From the NCBI GenBank assembly GCA_900550135.1, contig URQO01000054.1:1-13647 (forward strand): a stretch of 13,647 nt of DNA. The letters are read 5' to 3'. The notes under the pieces were generated by a model. It searched no databases. It saw only the letters and a list, made by a program, of their open reading frames with translations, and was not told the origin of the DNA. This DNA comes from an uncultured Eubacterium sp. Lineage in GTDB: Bacteria; Bacillota; Clostridia; Lachnospirales; Lachnospiraceae. Shown in pieces: positions 1 through 6,532 of the stretch. Position 1 is the first letter of the stretch, and every line of letters begins with the position of its first letter. A program made the position numbers and the translations under genes.

Positions 1-731
1 TCATTGTTTAACGCCCATGCCAAATCTTCTTCATCTACCACTCCACCTCTGGAAGTATTTATAAAAAGACTACCCTTTTTCATTTTTTCGAAAAACTGTC
101 TGTTGCACATTTTTTCTGATTCTTTATTTAGCGGACAATGGATTGTAACTATATCAGCCTTCTTTAATATTTCATCAAGTTTCATCTCTTTATGACTTCT
201 ACTATATGGTAACACTTCCATTCCAAAAGCCTTTGCAATGTTTCCCACCTTTTGTCCAATAGAACCATATCCGATAATGGCAATCTTTTTTTTGTACAAT
301 TCCTTCATTTCCATAAATGGTGAAAACTTATCCGTATTAATCCATCCATTATTCTTTACAAATTCATTATATTCTGAAATTTTGTTATAATTGTGTAGTA
401 TCATTGCAAAAGTATGTTGTGCAACTGCTTCTGTTGAATAACTTCCGGCATTACACACTGTTATATTATGCTTTTTTGTATACTCCAAATCCACATTATT
501 GTAACCTGTGGCAAACAAACCGATATATTTTAAATTCTTTGCCTCTCTTAGATTTTCTGCAGTCATCGGAGACTTGTTACACAACACAACGTCTGCATCC
601 TTTATTCTTTCAGTTATTTGTTCATTTTTTGTTGAATCATAAATAGTCACTTTTCCAAACTGATCAAAAATAGAAAAATCAATGTCATTATCTATAGTTA
701 AAGTCACTGCATCTAATATTACAATATTCAT
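1..731 (-). CDS. D-2-hydroxyacid dehydrogenase, NAD-dependent (3' end cut by window edge)
   Basis: Partial gene: about 243 codons are visible, starting at the ATG at 729-731 behind an AAGGAG site, and the frame runs off base 1. The family reduces 2-keto acids to D-2-hydroxy acids (or the reverse) with NAD(P)H; members include phosphoglycerate, hydroxypyruvate and D-lactate dehydrogenases. Visible: the N-terminal catalytic half with LFATGYNNVD (about residues 72-81), the Rossmann glycine motif GYGSIG at 154-159, the HCPLN loop, and NTSRGGVVDE, whose Arg is the substrate-binding Arg of the family. The catalytic Glu and His of the C-terminal part lie beyond the window, so intactness cannot be judged. 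The substrate cannot be named; glycerate/hydroxypyruvate-type enzymes look closest. It stands alone on the minus strand after the efp terminator, and I see no convincing promoter in 732-843. Confidence 0.85.
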   Translation of the reverse strand, partial: MNIVILDAVTLTIDNDIDFSIFDQFGKVTIYDSTKNEQITERIKDADVVLCNKSPMTAENLREAKNLKYIGLFATGYNNVDLEYTKKHNITVCNAGSYSTEAVAQHTFAMILHNYNKISEYNEFVKNNGWINTDKFSPFMEMKELYKKKIAIIGYGSIGQKVGNIAKAFGMEVLPYSRSHKEMKLDEILKKADIVTIHCPLNKESEKMCNRQFFEKMKKGSLFINTSRGGVVDEEDLAWALNN

Positions 732-843
732 AGTTGGTCTCCTTTTATATTTTTACTACTTTTATATTTTGCCACTTTATAAATTTAAATTTTACAACTT
801 AAAACACTTCCACAGGATAATGTTTCAATTCCATATTAAATTA

Positions 844-873
844 AAAGAGTCATAGATTGCTCCACGACTCTTT
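844..873 (-). terminator. Rho-independent terminator of efp
   Basis: Read on the minus strand, the arms at 862-873 and 844-855 form a 12-bp stem around a 6-base loop. The two G-U pairs work only in the minus-strand RNA, which fixes the direction. A short, interrupted T-rich tail follows (TTTTAATTT). It sits 25 bases after the efp stop codon and before the dehydrogenase gene. Confidence 0.7.
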
Positions 874-897
874 CAAAAAGATATTGTCTTTACAAGA

Positions 898-1455
898 TTA
901 TACTCTCTTTGAGTATTCTCCTGTTCTTGTATCAATTACAATTGTTTCACCCTGTTCAACAAATAAAGGTACATATACTGTAGCTCCTGTTTCAACAGTA
1001 GCAGGTTTTGTAGCATTTGTAGCTGTATTCCCCTTGAATCCAGGTTCTGTTTCTGTAATCTGAAGTTCAACTGTAATAGGTGGTTCAATTGCGAAAACGT
1101 CACCTTTACATGAACAGATCTTTACTGTTTCATTTTCTTTTACAAACTTAAGAGAGTCTCCAACCTTATCAGCACCTACTGCTATCTGGTCATATGTTTC
1201 ACCATCCATAAAGTAGTAAAGATCTCCGTCATTGTATAAGTACTGCATATCCTTTCTGTCGATATGAGCATTTTCAAACTTTTCTGTTGGTCTGAATGTT
1301 GTTTCAACAACACCACCACTCTTAATATCTTTTAATTTTGTTCTAACGAACGCTGCGCCTTTTCCTGGTTTTACATGCTGAAATTCGATAATCTGACAAA
1401 TCTTTCCTTCGTATTCAATAGTAATACCATTCTTGAAATCGCCTGCTGTTACCAT
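898..1455 (-). CDS. efp: Elongation factor P
   Basis: Full-length EF-P (185 aa, the usual length). It binds the ribosome between the P and E sites and promotes peptide-bond formation at polyproline stalls. The N-terminal KOW-like domain carries the conserved loop HVKPGKGAAF; Lys32 at its tip matches the modified lysine of other EF-Ps (Lys32 in B. subtilis, Lys34 in E. coli). The remainder matches the two OB-fold domains, ending in the region with VPLFVEQGE and the DTRTGEY segment. The ATG at 1453-1455 follows an AGGAGG site (spacing about 7). No EF-P modification gene is visible here. It lies downstream of the aroD-aroK gene on the same strand, but a clear promoter at 1502-1530 and its own terminator suggest a single-gene unit. 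The neighbourhood recalls B. subtilis, where a dehydroquinase gene (aroQ type) also lies near efp. Confidence 0.97.
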   Translation of the reverse strand: MVTAGDFKNGITIEYEGKICQIIEFQHVKPGKGAAFVRTKLKDIKSGGVVETTFRPTEKFENAHIDRKDMQYLYNDGDLYYFMDGETYDQIAVGADKVGDSLKFVKENETVKICSCKGDVFAIEPPITVELQITETEPGFKGNTATNATKPATVETGATVYVPLFVEQGETIVIDTRTGEYSKRV

Positions 1456-1501
1456 AATCTTTCCTCCTAAAAGTTCATCTGTGATAAATCACGCTTTTTT
1501 T

Positions 1502-1530
1502 ATTATAAAATATCTTAGTAATTATTTCAA
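1502..1530 (-). promoter_or_regulatory. Sigma-A promoter of efp
   Basis: On the minus strand TTGAAA (-35, 1525-1530) and a perfect TATAAT (-10, 1502-1507) are separated by exactly 17 bases. Transcription would begin near 1495, about 40 bases before the efp start. Confidence 0.75.
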
Positions 1531-1640
1531 CCATTTATTCTTTCTACTCTACTCTTTTATTACATATCGGTTGTATTTTTACTGTAGTTTTAAATATTGT
1601 ATTATACACAAATTGTATTTTTATAATAATTTTAACTGTT

Positions 1641-2873
1641 TTATTCTATTTGTCCCATTTCTTTTAACTCTTTTAAAATATTGTAGCATGTAAGCACTCT
1701 GTCATTTGAATCGACATTAACTTTAATGTCTGCCACTGACTGATATCTTGGCTCTCTTTGAGTCATCAGTTCTTTTACATGTTTTAAACTCATGTCACTG
1801 TTAAGAATAGGTCTGTGTGTATGGTCCTTTACCCTGTCAAAAATAGTTTCCGGTGTTGCAGTCAAAAGAACTATCTTTCCGTTTTCTTTTAATATATCCA
1901 CGTTTTCGTCTTTTAATACAGCTCCACCACCGCAGGAAATAATCTGTCCACTATTCTTTGATACAGTCTTTAAAGCCTCTGTTTCTATTTCCCTAAAACG
2001 TGCCTCTCCGTATTTTTCAAAAATATCACTTATGGTCATGCCCTGTGTTTCTACAATGTATTGATCCACATCTATTTCGTGAAGACCTGTAATTTCTGCC
2101 AGCGCCTTTGACACTGTAGTTTTACCTGTCCCCATAAATCCAATAAGAGCAATGTTTCCATTTAAACTACAATGTTTATTTGCCTTTAACAGTTCTCTTA
2201 ACACTTCTATATTTATCTGTCCCGGTGCTGATGCATCAACTCCTGCAGCAAAAGTTACAGCAGAGCCTGTCTGATTGGTGCATATTCTAGTAACAGCTCC
2301 CAGCTCTCCCATTGACATTGTTATAATCGGTACTGATATCTCATTATTTAGTTTTGCTGATATGTTTATAAAACGCTCCACATCTTTTTTCTGATTTGGC
2401 ATAACAGCAATTTTACAAACATCTGCACCTGCTTTTTCCATTAATTTCATTATATTTTCTATGTCATCATTGGATGGTGTTTTGTTAAAATGATGGTTTG
2501 AACCTATAACTTTTTTGCCTTTTTGATGCACAGCTTGTACCAATTCCTTGACATGGTCTATAAAATGCATCATCTCAATATCAATATAATCACATATATC
2601 TGCACCTACCTCACAAAAAGCCAGATATTCATCATATGAAATATCTTTTTCTCCACCCTCGGTTTTTGTTCTGAATGTAAATATAACAGGTATATTATAT
2701 GCTTTTTCTTTTACTTCTTTTAAAATATTCAGCAGACTTTTTTCTGAAATATCTTCTAAATAATCAGCTCTTACTTCCATCAAATCAGGATTCATCTTTA
2801 TAACTTTTTCTACCTGATTTATCAATTTTTCTTTTGTTTTTCCCATAACAGGAATACATATTTTTGTATCCAT
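1641..2873 (-). CDS. Bifunctional 3-dehydroquinate dehydratase (type I) / shikimate kinase
   Basis: A 410-residue fusion of two shikimate-pathway enzymes. Residues ~1-230 are type I dehydroquinase (AroD), which turns 3-dehydroquinate into 3-dehydroshikimate through a Schiff base. Visible are MEVRADYLED (32-41), the catalytic His at 127 in SNHHFNKTP, the Schiff-base Lys154 in VCKIAVMP, SMGELGAVTRI (187-197) and ASAPGQ (214-219). Residues ~238-405 are shikimate kinase (AroK): P-loop GFMGTGKTT (245-253), DVD (268-270), FRE (293-295), CGGG (314-317), RPIL (354-357) and the REPRY region (373-377). A 12-bases-longer GTG start is possible, but the GGAGG site falls inside that extension and is well placed for the ATG at 2871-2873, which I use. 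The residue after the catalytic His is His128, where E. coli has Asp. The gene is divergent from aroE, the step between its two activities. Confidence 0.95.
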   Translation of the reverse strand: MDTKICIPVMGKTKEKLINQVEKVIKMNPDLMEVRADYLEDISEKSLLNILKEVKEKAYNIPVIFTFRTKTEGGEKDISYDEYLAFCEVGADICDYIDIEMMHFIDHVKELVQAVHQKGKKVIGSNHHFNKTPSNDDIENIMKLMEKAGADVCKIAVMPNQKKDVERFINISAKLNNEISVPIITMSMGELGAVTRICTNQTGSAVTFAAGVDASAPGQINIEVLRELLKANKHCSLNGNIALIGFMGTGKTTVSKALAEITGLHEIDVDQYIVETQGMTISDIFEKYGEARFREIETEALKTVSKNSGQIISCGGGAVLKDENVDILKENGKIVLLTATPETIFDRVKDHTHRPILNSDMSLKHVKELMTQREPRYQSVADIKVNVDSNDRVLTCYNILKELKEMGQIE

Positions 2874-2900
2874 TAGTACCTCCACTTTTTCACTAGAACA

Positions 2901-2929
2901 AGTATAATTTAGCCGTCTTGTTTAGTCAA
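2901..2929 (-). promoter_or_regulatory. Sigma-A promoter of the aroD-aroK fusion
   Basis: On the minus strand TTGACT (2924-2929) and TATACT (2901-2906) are separated by 17 bases. The start would fall near 2894, leaving a ~20-base leader that holds the GGAGG site. Its -35 lies only 9 bases from the -35 of the divergent aroE promoter. Confidence 0.8.
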
Positions 2930-2938
2930 TGCGAAAGG

Positions 2939-2967
2939 TTTACTTTTTCGTCATAAAATCTTATAAT
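2939..2967 (+). promoter_or_regulatory. Sigma-A promoter of aroE
   Basis: TTTACT (2939-2944) and a perfect TATAAT (2962-2967) are separated by 17 bases. Transcription would start near 2975, followed by an AGGAGG site at 2986-2991 and the aroE ATG at 2999. The -35 is imperfect (4 of 6). It is back to back with the aroD-aroK promoter, so one regulator bound in between could control both. Confidence 0.7.
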
Positions 2968-2998
2968 TTGATAGACAACATTTTTAGGAGGACGTGAA

Positions 2999-3871
2999 AT
3001 GGGATGTATTAGTGAAATTACAGGACATACAAAACTGACAGGTCTTTTAGGAAGCCCTGTGGCACATAGCAAATCACCACTTATGCACAATGAGTCTTTT
3101 AAGGAACTTGGACTTGATTACGTTTATCTGTGTTTTGATGTTCCTGAAAATAATTTAAAAACAGCATTTGAAGGATTAAAGAAATTAAAGGTTGCAGGCT
3201 TTAACTGTACCATGCCTGACAAGACTTTAATATGTGAACTTGTAGACGAACTGTCACCGGCAGCTTCAATGATTGGTGCAGTCAACACTGTTGTAAATGA
3301 CAACGGAAAATATGTTGGACACAATACAGACGGAATTGGCTATATGCAGTCCGTAAAGGATGCAGGCTATAACATTATCGGCGAGAATATGACATTGCTT
3401 GGTGCCGGTGGTGCTGCTTCATCTATATTGGTGCAGGCTGCCCTTGATGGTGTTAAAAGCATAAATGTATTTAGTCTTAAGGACAGATTTTGGGAGAAGG
3501 CTGAGAAAATGGTAGATGCCGTAAATCATAACACCAATTGTAAAGTTACTCTTTACGAACTTGGAGACGGCAGTGTTTTGGCTGACTCTATTGCAAACAG
3601 CAGAATCTTAATAAATGCTACATCTGTTGGTATGGCGCCAAACACTGACAACTGTATTATTCCTGACAAATCCATGCTTTCCAAAGATTTGATTGTTTCT
3701 GATATCATATACAACCCTATGGAAACAAAGCTTATAAAAATGGCAAAGGAACAGGGATGCAATACTTTCAACGGTCTTTATATGTTGCTGTATCAGGGTG
3801 CTGAGGCATTTAAAATTTGGACCGGCAAGGATATGCCTGTAGAACATATTAAAAAATTATACTTTGACTAA
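2999..3871 (+). CDS. aroE: Shikimate (quinate) 5-dehydrogenase, YdiB-like branch
   Basis: This 290-residue enzyme reduces 3-dehydroshikimate to shikimate. Visible: the substrate-binding serines in AHSKSPL (Ser24, Ser26), the catalytic Lys75 in CTMPDKT, the catalytic Asp111 in HNTDGIGY, GAVNTVVND (93-101), the nucleotide-binding loop LGAGGAASS (134-142), NATSVGM (206-212) and a C-terminal MLLYQGAEAF followed by WTGKDMPVE. The C-terminal run, the VDELSPAA segment and the overall length resemble the E. coli YdiB (quinate/shikimate) branch more than classic AroE. The NADP-binding NR motif usual after the second beta strand is replaced by SLKDR (159-163), so cofactor preference may differ. The ATG has an AGGAGG site 7 bases upstream. 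It is divergent from the gene encoding the steps before and after it, which supports a shikimate biosynthesis role. Confidence 0.92.
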   Translation: MGCISEITGHTKLTGLLGSPVAHSKSPLMHNESFKELGLDYVYLCFDVPENNLKTAFEGLKKLKVAGFNCTMPDKTLICELVDELSPAASMIGAVNTVVNDNGKYVGHNTDGIGYMQSVKDAGYNIIGENMTLLGAGGAASSILVQAALDGVKSINVFSLKDRFWEKAEKMVDAVNHNTNCKVTLYELGDGSVLADSIANSRILINATSVGMAPNTDNCIIPDKSMLSKDLIVSDIIYNPMETKLIKMAKEQGCNTFNGLYMLLYQGAEAFKIWTGKDMPVEHIKKLYFD

Positions 3872-3943
3872 AAGACATTTTTCTTTTTCAATTATGTTTA
3901 TAATTAACAGATTTTTTGATTATTTTATAACAAAAAAGTTTTA

Positions 3944-4022
3944 TTCTGTTTGAATTTTCATAACAAAAGGCGATACAAGAATTTTCTTATATCGCCTTTT
4001 TGTTCTGTTTGAAATTTCATAT
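3944..4022. repeat. Short direct repeat flanking the aroE terminator
   Basis: A near-identical ~19-base sequence beginning TTCTGTTTGAA and ending TTTCATA occurs at 3944-3962 and again at 4003-4021, one base different, in the same orientation on either side of the terminator hairpin. No gene is present in 3872-4108 apart from this and the hairpin. Confidence 0.7.
3965..4001. terminator. Bidirectional terminator between aroE and yqeG
   Basis: An 11-bp perfect stem with arms AAAAGGCGATA (3965-3975) and TATCGCCTTTT (3990-4000) continues, after one mismatch, by four more pairs to a small loop. Five T residues end the plus-strand side, and the A-run on the left gives a T-run for the minus strand. 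It lies between two convergent genes, so it can stop transcripts from both. Confidence 0.9.
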
Positions 4023-4108
4023 AATAATTATTTACATATTTTCCTTGCTTGTCACTAAATATATACTTACATATTTCGTTCCGGCTAATTATTCTAAAAT
4101 CTCTGTTT

Positions 4109-4609
4109 TTAAATCTTATTTTTTCTTTTATAACTCCACAATATAAATTTTTCAGGGATTCTTTTTAACACAATCTGAATCTCCTCTTTAGGATTGATTT
4201 TTTCAAGCATGATGGATTTGATTCCTGCACGGTTTGCTCCCCATATGTCTGTAAAAATCTGGTCTCCCAAAAACAATGTAGTTTCCTTTGTAGTATTCAT
4301 AATTTCCATTGCTTTAATATAATTTTTTGTACTTGGCTTGTGTGCATCAAAAATATATTCTGATTTAACAGCCTTGGCAAAAGGCTTTACCCTATCTTCT
4401 TTATTATTTGATATTAGGCATGTGGAAATACCCATTTTATGTATTTTTTCAAACACTTTTATAATGTGTTCATCAGCCGGGAAACCGTGGGGAACTAATG
4501 TATTATCAATGTCTGATATAATTCCCCTTATTCCCTGTTTGTAATATCTTTCAAAATCTATATCATCAATTGACTTTAAATATTCTCCCGGGTACAATTT
4601 GTTAAACAT
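4109..4609 (-). CDS. yqeG: YqeG-family HAD-superfamily phosphatase (subfamily IIIA)
   Basis: A 166-residue cytoplasmic HAD hydrolase. Motif I is SDIDNTLVP (32-40; nucleophile Asp33, acid/base Asp35), motif II is LISNNK (65-70), motif III includes Lys91 in AHKPS, and motif IV is LGDQIFTDIWGAN (114-126; Asp116, Asp121). There is no large cap domain. Length and order fit the YqeG group of Firmicutes, whose physiological substrate I cannot name. The ATG follows an AGGAG site 6 bases upstream. It starts 19 bases after the nrdR stop codon and is most likely co-transcribed with it. It faces aroE tail to tail across the bidirectional terminator. In B. subtilis yqeG also lies near a shikimate dehydrogenase gene, but in a different arrangement. 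Confidence 0.93.
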   Translation of the reverse strand: MFNKLYPGEYLKSIDDIDFERYYKQGIRGIISDIDNTLVPHGFPADEHIIKVFEKIHKMGISTCLISNNKEDRVKPFAKAVKSEYIFDAHKPSTKNYIKAMEIMNTTKETTLFLGDQIFTDIWGANRAGIKSIMLEKINPKEEIQIVLKRIPEKFILWSYKRKNKI

Positions 4610-4628
4610 ACCAGTCTCCTGCCATTTT

Positions 4629-5078
4629 TTATTTTAATAATTTGGATAATTCTTCCATAAACGTATTTACATCCTTAAACTCACGGTAAACTGATGCAAA
4701 TCTTACATAGGCAACCTGGTCTAATTTCTTTAATCTGTCCATAACAAGTTCGCCAATTATTGTACTTGAAATTTCTTTTTGCTCCATATTAAAAATTGCA
4801 TTTTCCACATCTTCTACTGCCGATACAATCTGTTCATATGAAACAGGGCGCTTATGGCATGAACGAAGAATACCTGCTTCGATTTTTCCTCTGTCGTACT
4901 GTTCTCTTATGTTGTCTTTTTTTATTACAATAAGAGGTATTGTCTCTACTTTTTCATAAGTCGTAAATCTTTTTTTGCACTTTTCACATTGACGTCTTCT
5001 TCTAATGGCATTGTTTTCTTCTGACGGTCTTGAGTCAATAACTTTTGTATTTTCTTCTCCACAATATGGACACTTCAT
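4629..5078 (-). CDS. nrdR: Transcriptional repressor NrdR (ribonucleotide reductase regulator)
   Basis: NrdR represses ribonucleotide reductase genes when dATP is bound. The 149-residue protein shows both family parts: a zinc ribbon with CPYC (Cys3, Cys6) and CEKC (Cys31, Cys34) including the DSRPSE and RRRRQC segments, then an ATP-cone domain from about residue 49 (PLIVIKKD) to 140. Length is standard. The ATG at 5076-5078 follows a GGAGG site 7 bases upstream. The gene has a strong promoter at 5235-5263 and an unusually long leader of ~150 bases with three GC-rich repeats. yqeG follows 19 bases downstream. I found no NrdR-box pair and no ribonucleotide reductase gene in the window, so its targets are elsewhere. 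Confidence 0.97.
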   Translation of the reverse strand: MKCPYCGEENTKVIDSRPSEENNAIRRRRQCEKCKKRFTTYEKVETIPLIVIKKDNIREQYDRGKIEAGILRSCHKRPVSYEQIVSAVEDVENAIFNMEQKEISSTIIGELVMDRLKKLDQVAYVRFASVYREFKDVNTFMEELSKLLK

Positions 5079-5124
5079 TTTGTTTCCTCCAATAAATAAC
5101 TACGCCTATTTTTTAATCAACATA

Positions 5125-5222
5125 GGGGTAATGCCACCTCTCTTTGTTGATTGGCACGTGGTAACGCCCCTCCCTTTGGTGGTTGGCAAGGGGTGACGCC
5201 CCCTCCTTTCAGTGGTTGGCAA
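5125..5222. repeat. Three imperfect ~32-bp repeats in the nrdR leader
   Basis: Units begin near 5125, 5158 and 5190 (periods 33 and 32). On the plus strand each holds a GGTAA/GTGA-CGCC part, a C/T-rich middle and a closing TTGGCA. They are distinctly more GC-rich than the surroundings. In the transcribed (minus) direction each unit reads about TGCCAAC, then a purine run such as AAAGGAGGGG, then CGTTACC. They lie between the nrdR promoter and its start codon. Origin and function are unknown; they resemble a small interspersed repeat. Confidence 0.8.
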
Positions 5223-5234
5223 GTATATAAAATA

Positions 5235-5263
5235 ATTATAAATAAACGCAGAATGTTGGTCAA
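5235..5263 (-). promoter_or_regulatory. Sigma-A promoter of nrdR-yqeG
   Basis: On the minus strand TTGACC (5258-5263, 5 of 6) and a perfect TATAAT (5235-5240) are separated by 17 bases. It lies between the end of the ylmC-like gene and the repeats, so the repeats become part of the nrdR mRNA leader. Confidence 0.8.
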
Positions 5264-5284
5264 GTGTTTAAAAGGATATTCATG

Positions 5285-5545
5285 CTACACTTTTACCTTC
5301 TTTTTTACCTCTTTTTCGTCAACTTTTACCAATATAATGTCAGGACCTATCTGGCTAATACACTTAAACGGTATTATATATTCATAATCACTGCACACCA
5401 GACCGCACCACTTACTTGGCCCCTGAACTATTATGGCTTTTATGCAACCTGTACACATATCAAAATCTAAGTCACATGGATAGCCCAATATTTTGCAGTC
5501 ACAACAATTAATTACTTCTTTTTGTCTTAACTCTTCTATTCGCAT
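5285..5545 (-). CDS. YlmC/YmxH-family PRC-barrel protein (sporulation-associated family)
   Basis: A small protein (86 aa) of one PRC-barrel-like domain. The family pattern is clear: RIEELRQKEVIN at the start, then LGYPCDLDFD, TGCIKAIIVQGP and YIIPF, ending with IGPDIILV. YlmC/YmxH proteins are found in endospore formers; their molecular role is not established. It lies directly downstream of sigG, a common arrangement in Clostridia. It contains nine cysteines (14, 15, 17, 24, 31, 34, 47, 51, 62), far more than expected for its length. Some sit in CxC and CxxC spacing that could hold a metal or form disulfides; this is inference. The ribosome binding site before the ATG at 5543-5545 is weak (only GGA), and I saw no convincing promoter in the 148-base AT-rich gap before it. 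Confidence 0.85.
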   Translation of the reverse strand: MRIEELRQKEVINCCDCKILGYPCDLDFDMCTGCIKAIIVQGPSKWCGLVCSDYEYIIPFKCISQIGPDIILVKVDEKEVKKKVKV

Positions 5546-5676
5546 AAAAATCCATTTTTTATTATTCTATTCTGTTTTTTTTATTTTGACATTATGTTGC
5601 TATTTCGTCTTATATCACATATTTATTGCAAACTGAAAGTAATTTTTATATTTTCAACTTATTACTTATTTTTTTG

Positions 5677-5696
5677 TAATTAAAATATTTTAATTA
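5677..5696. repeat. Perfect 20-bp AT palindrome over the sigG stop codon
   Basis: The 20 bases 5677-5696 equal their own reverse complement (half-site TAATTAAAAT) and include the sigG TAA stop. On the minus strand an A-run follows, not a T-run, so it is not a standard terminator for sigG. Confidence 0.75.
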
Positions 5697-6470
5697 TTTT
5701 ATATAATTTTTCATGCTTTTAATGGCATTTTTCTCAAGTCTGCTTACCTGCGCCTGAGAGATTCCAATTTCATCTGCTATTTCCATCTGGGTTTTTCCAT
5801 TAAAAAACCGCATGTCTATTATTTTTCTTTCCCTTTCACTTAACCCCTTTAGTGCCTCATTTAATACAATATTTTCAACCCAGTTTTCTTCCTTATTTTT
5901 TCTATCACTAATTTGGTCCATAACATACAAAGTATCTCCCCCCTGGTCGTATACCGGATCATACAATGATACAGGACTTTGTATTGCATCAAGTGCATAT
6001 ACTACCTCCTTAGGCGTTGCTCCAATATTTTGTGCAATCTCGTTTATTGTCGGTTCTTTGTTTGTTGTTTTAATTATGTTCTCTTTACAATATATAGCTT
6101 TATATGCAGTATCTTTTATGGAACGGCTTACTCTTATTGCAGAATTGTCTCTTAGAAATCTTTTAAGTTCCCCTGCTATCATTGGCACTGCATAGGTTGA
6201 AAATTTTACATTTAATGTGTCATCAAAGTTGTCTACTGCTTTTATAAGACCAATGCATCCTATCTGGAACAAATCGTCCACGTTTTCATTTGCATTTGAA
6301 AACCGTTGCAAAATGCTAAGTACCAGCCTTAAGTTTCCACGTATATATTTTTCTCTTGCTTCTTTATTTCCTTTTTTTATCTCCTTAAATAACTCCTGTT
6401 TTTCCTTCTCCGTTAACAATGGTAATTTGGAAGTATTCACTCCACATATTTCAACTTTAAAAAGAGCCAT
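5694..6470 (-). CDS. sigG: RNA polymerase sigma factor SigG (late forespore)
   Basis: Sigma-G directs late forespore genes (small acid-soluble proteins, germination proteins). The 258-residue protein has the diagnostic SigG N-terminus KVEICGVNTSKLP (5-17). Region 2 follows with NLRLVLSILQRF (46-57), DDLFQIGCIGLIKAVDNFD (65-83) and KFSTYAVPMI (89-98), then region 3 (IRVSRS, 112-117; PVSLYDP, 166-172), then region 4 with the helix-turn-helix TQMEIADEIGISQAQVSRLE (227-246). Length matches B. subtilis SigG (260 aa). The ATG at 6468-6470 follows an AGGGG site 5 bases upstream. It is the second sigma gene after spoIIGA-sigE, and a forespore-type promoter can be read in the gap, fitting the known sigma-F/sigma-G control of sigG; read-through from sigE is also possible. 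Confidence 0.97.
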   Translation of the reverse strand: MALFKVEICGVNTSKLPLLTEKEKQELFKEIKKGNKEAREKYIRGNLRLVLSILQRFSNANENVDDLFQIGCIGLIKAVDNFDDTLNVKFSTYAVPMIAGELKRFLRDNSAIRVSRSIKDTAYKAIYCKENIIKTTNKEPTINEIAQNIGATPKEVVYALDAIQSPVSLYDPVYDQGGDTLYVMDQISDRKNKEENWVENIVLNEALKGLSERERKIIDMRFFNGKTQMEIADEIGISQAQVSRLEKNAIKSMKNYIK

Positions 6471-6503
6471 GTTTTCCCCTACTTTCTATATACTTTACAT
6501 ATA

Positions 6504-6532
6504 TATACTGTCCAAAAACCGGCTCTTTATAC
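6504..6532 (-). promoter_or_regulatory. Candidate forespore (sigma-F/sigma-G type) promoter of sigG
   Basis: On the minus strand GTATA (6528-6532) and CAGTATA (6504-6510) are separated by 17 bases. These resemble the -35 and -10 patterns of forespore promoters (G-H-ATR and CAT-N-HTA, one mismatch in the -10). Transcription would begin near 6497, 27 bases before the sigG ATG. This is a consensus match by eye only. Confidence 0.5.

Noticed and set aside
5125..5222. CRISPR-like array
   Set aside because: The units are adjacent imperfect repeats without unique spacers and with no cas genes nearby.
5005..5470. Plus-strand open frames of 63, 78 and 68 codons through the nrdR leader repeats and the ylmC-like gene
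   Set aside because: Their apparent repeat protein sequence (PPFGGW, GVTPPPF) is only the translation of the DNA repeats; no ribosome binding site or known family.
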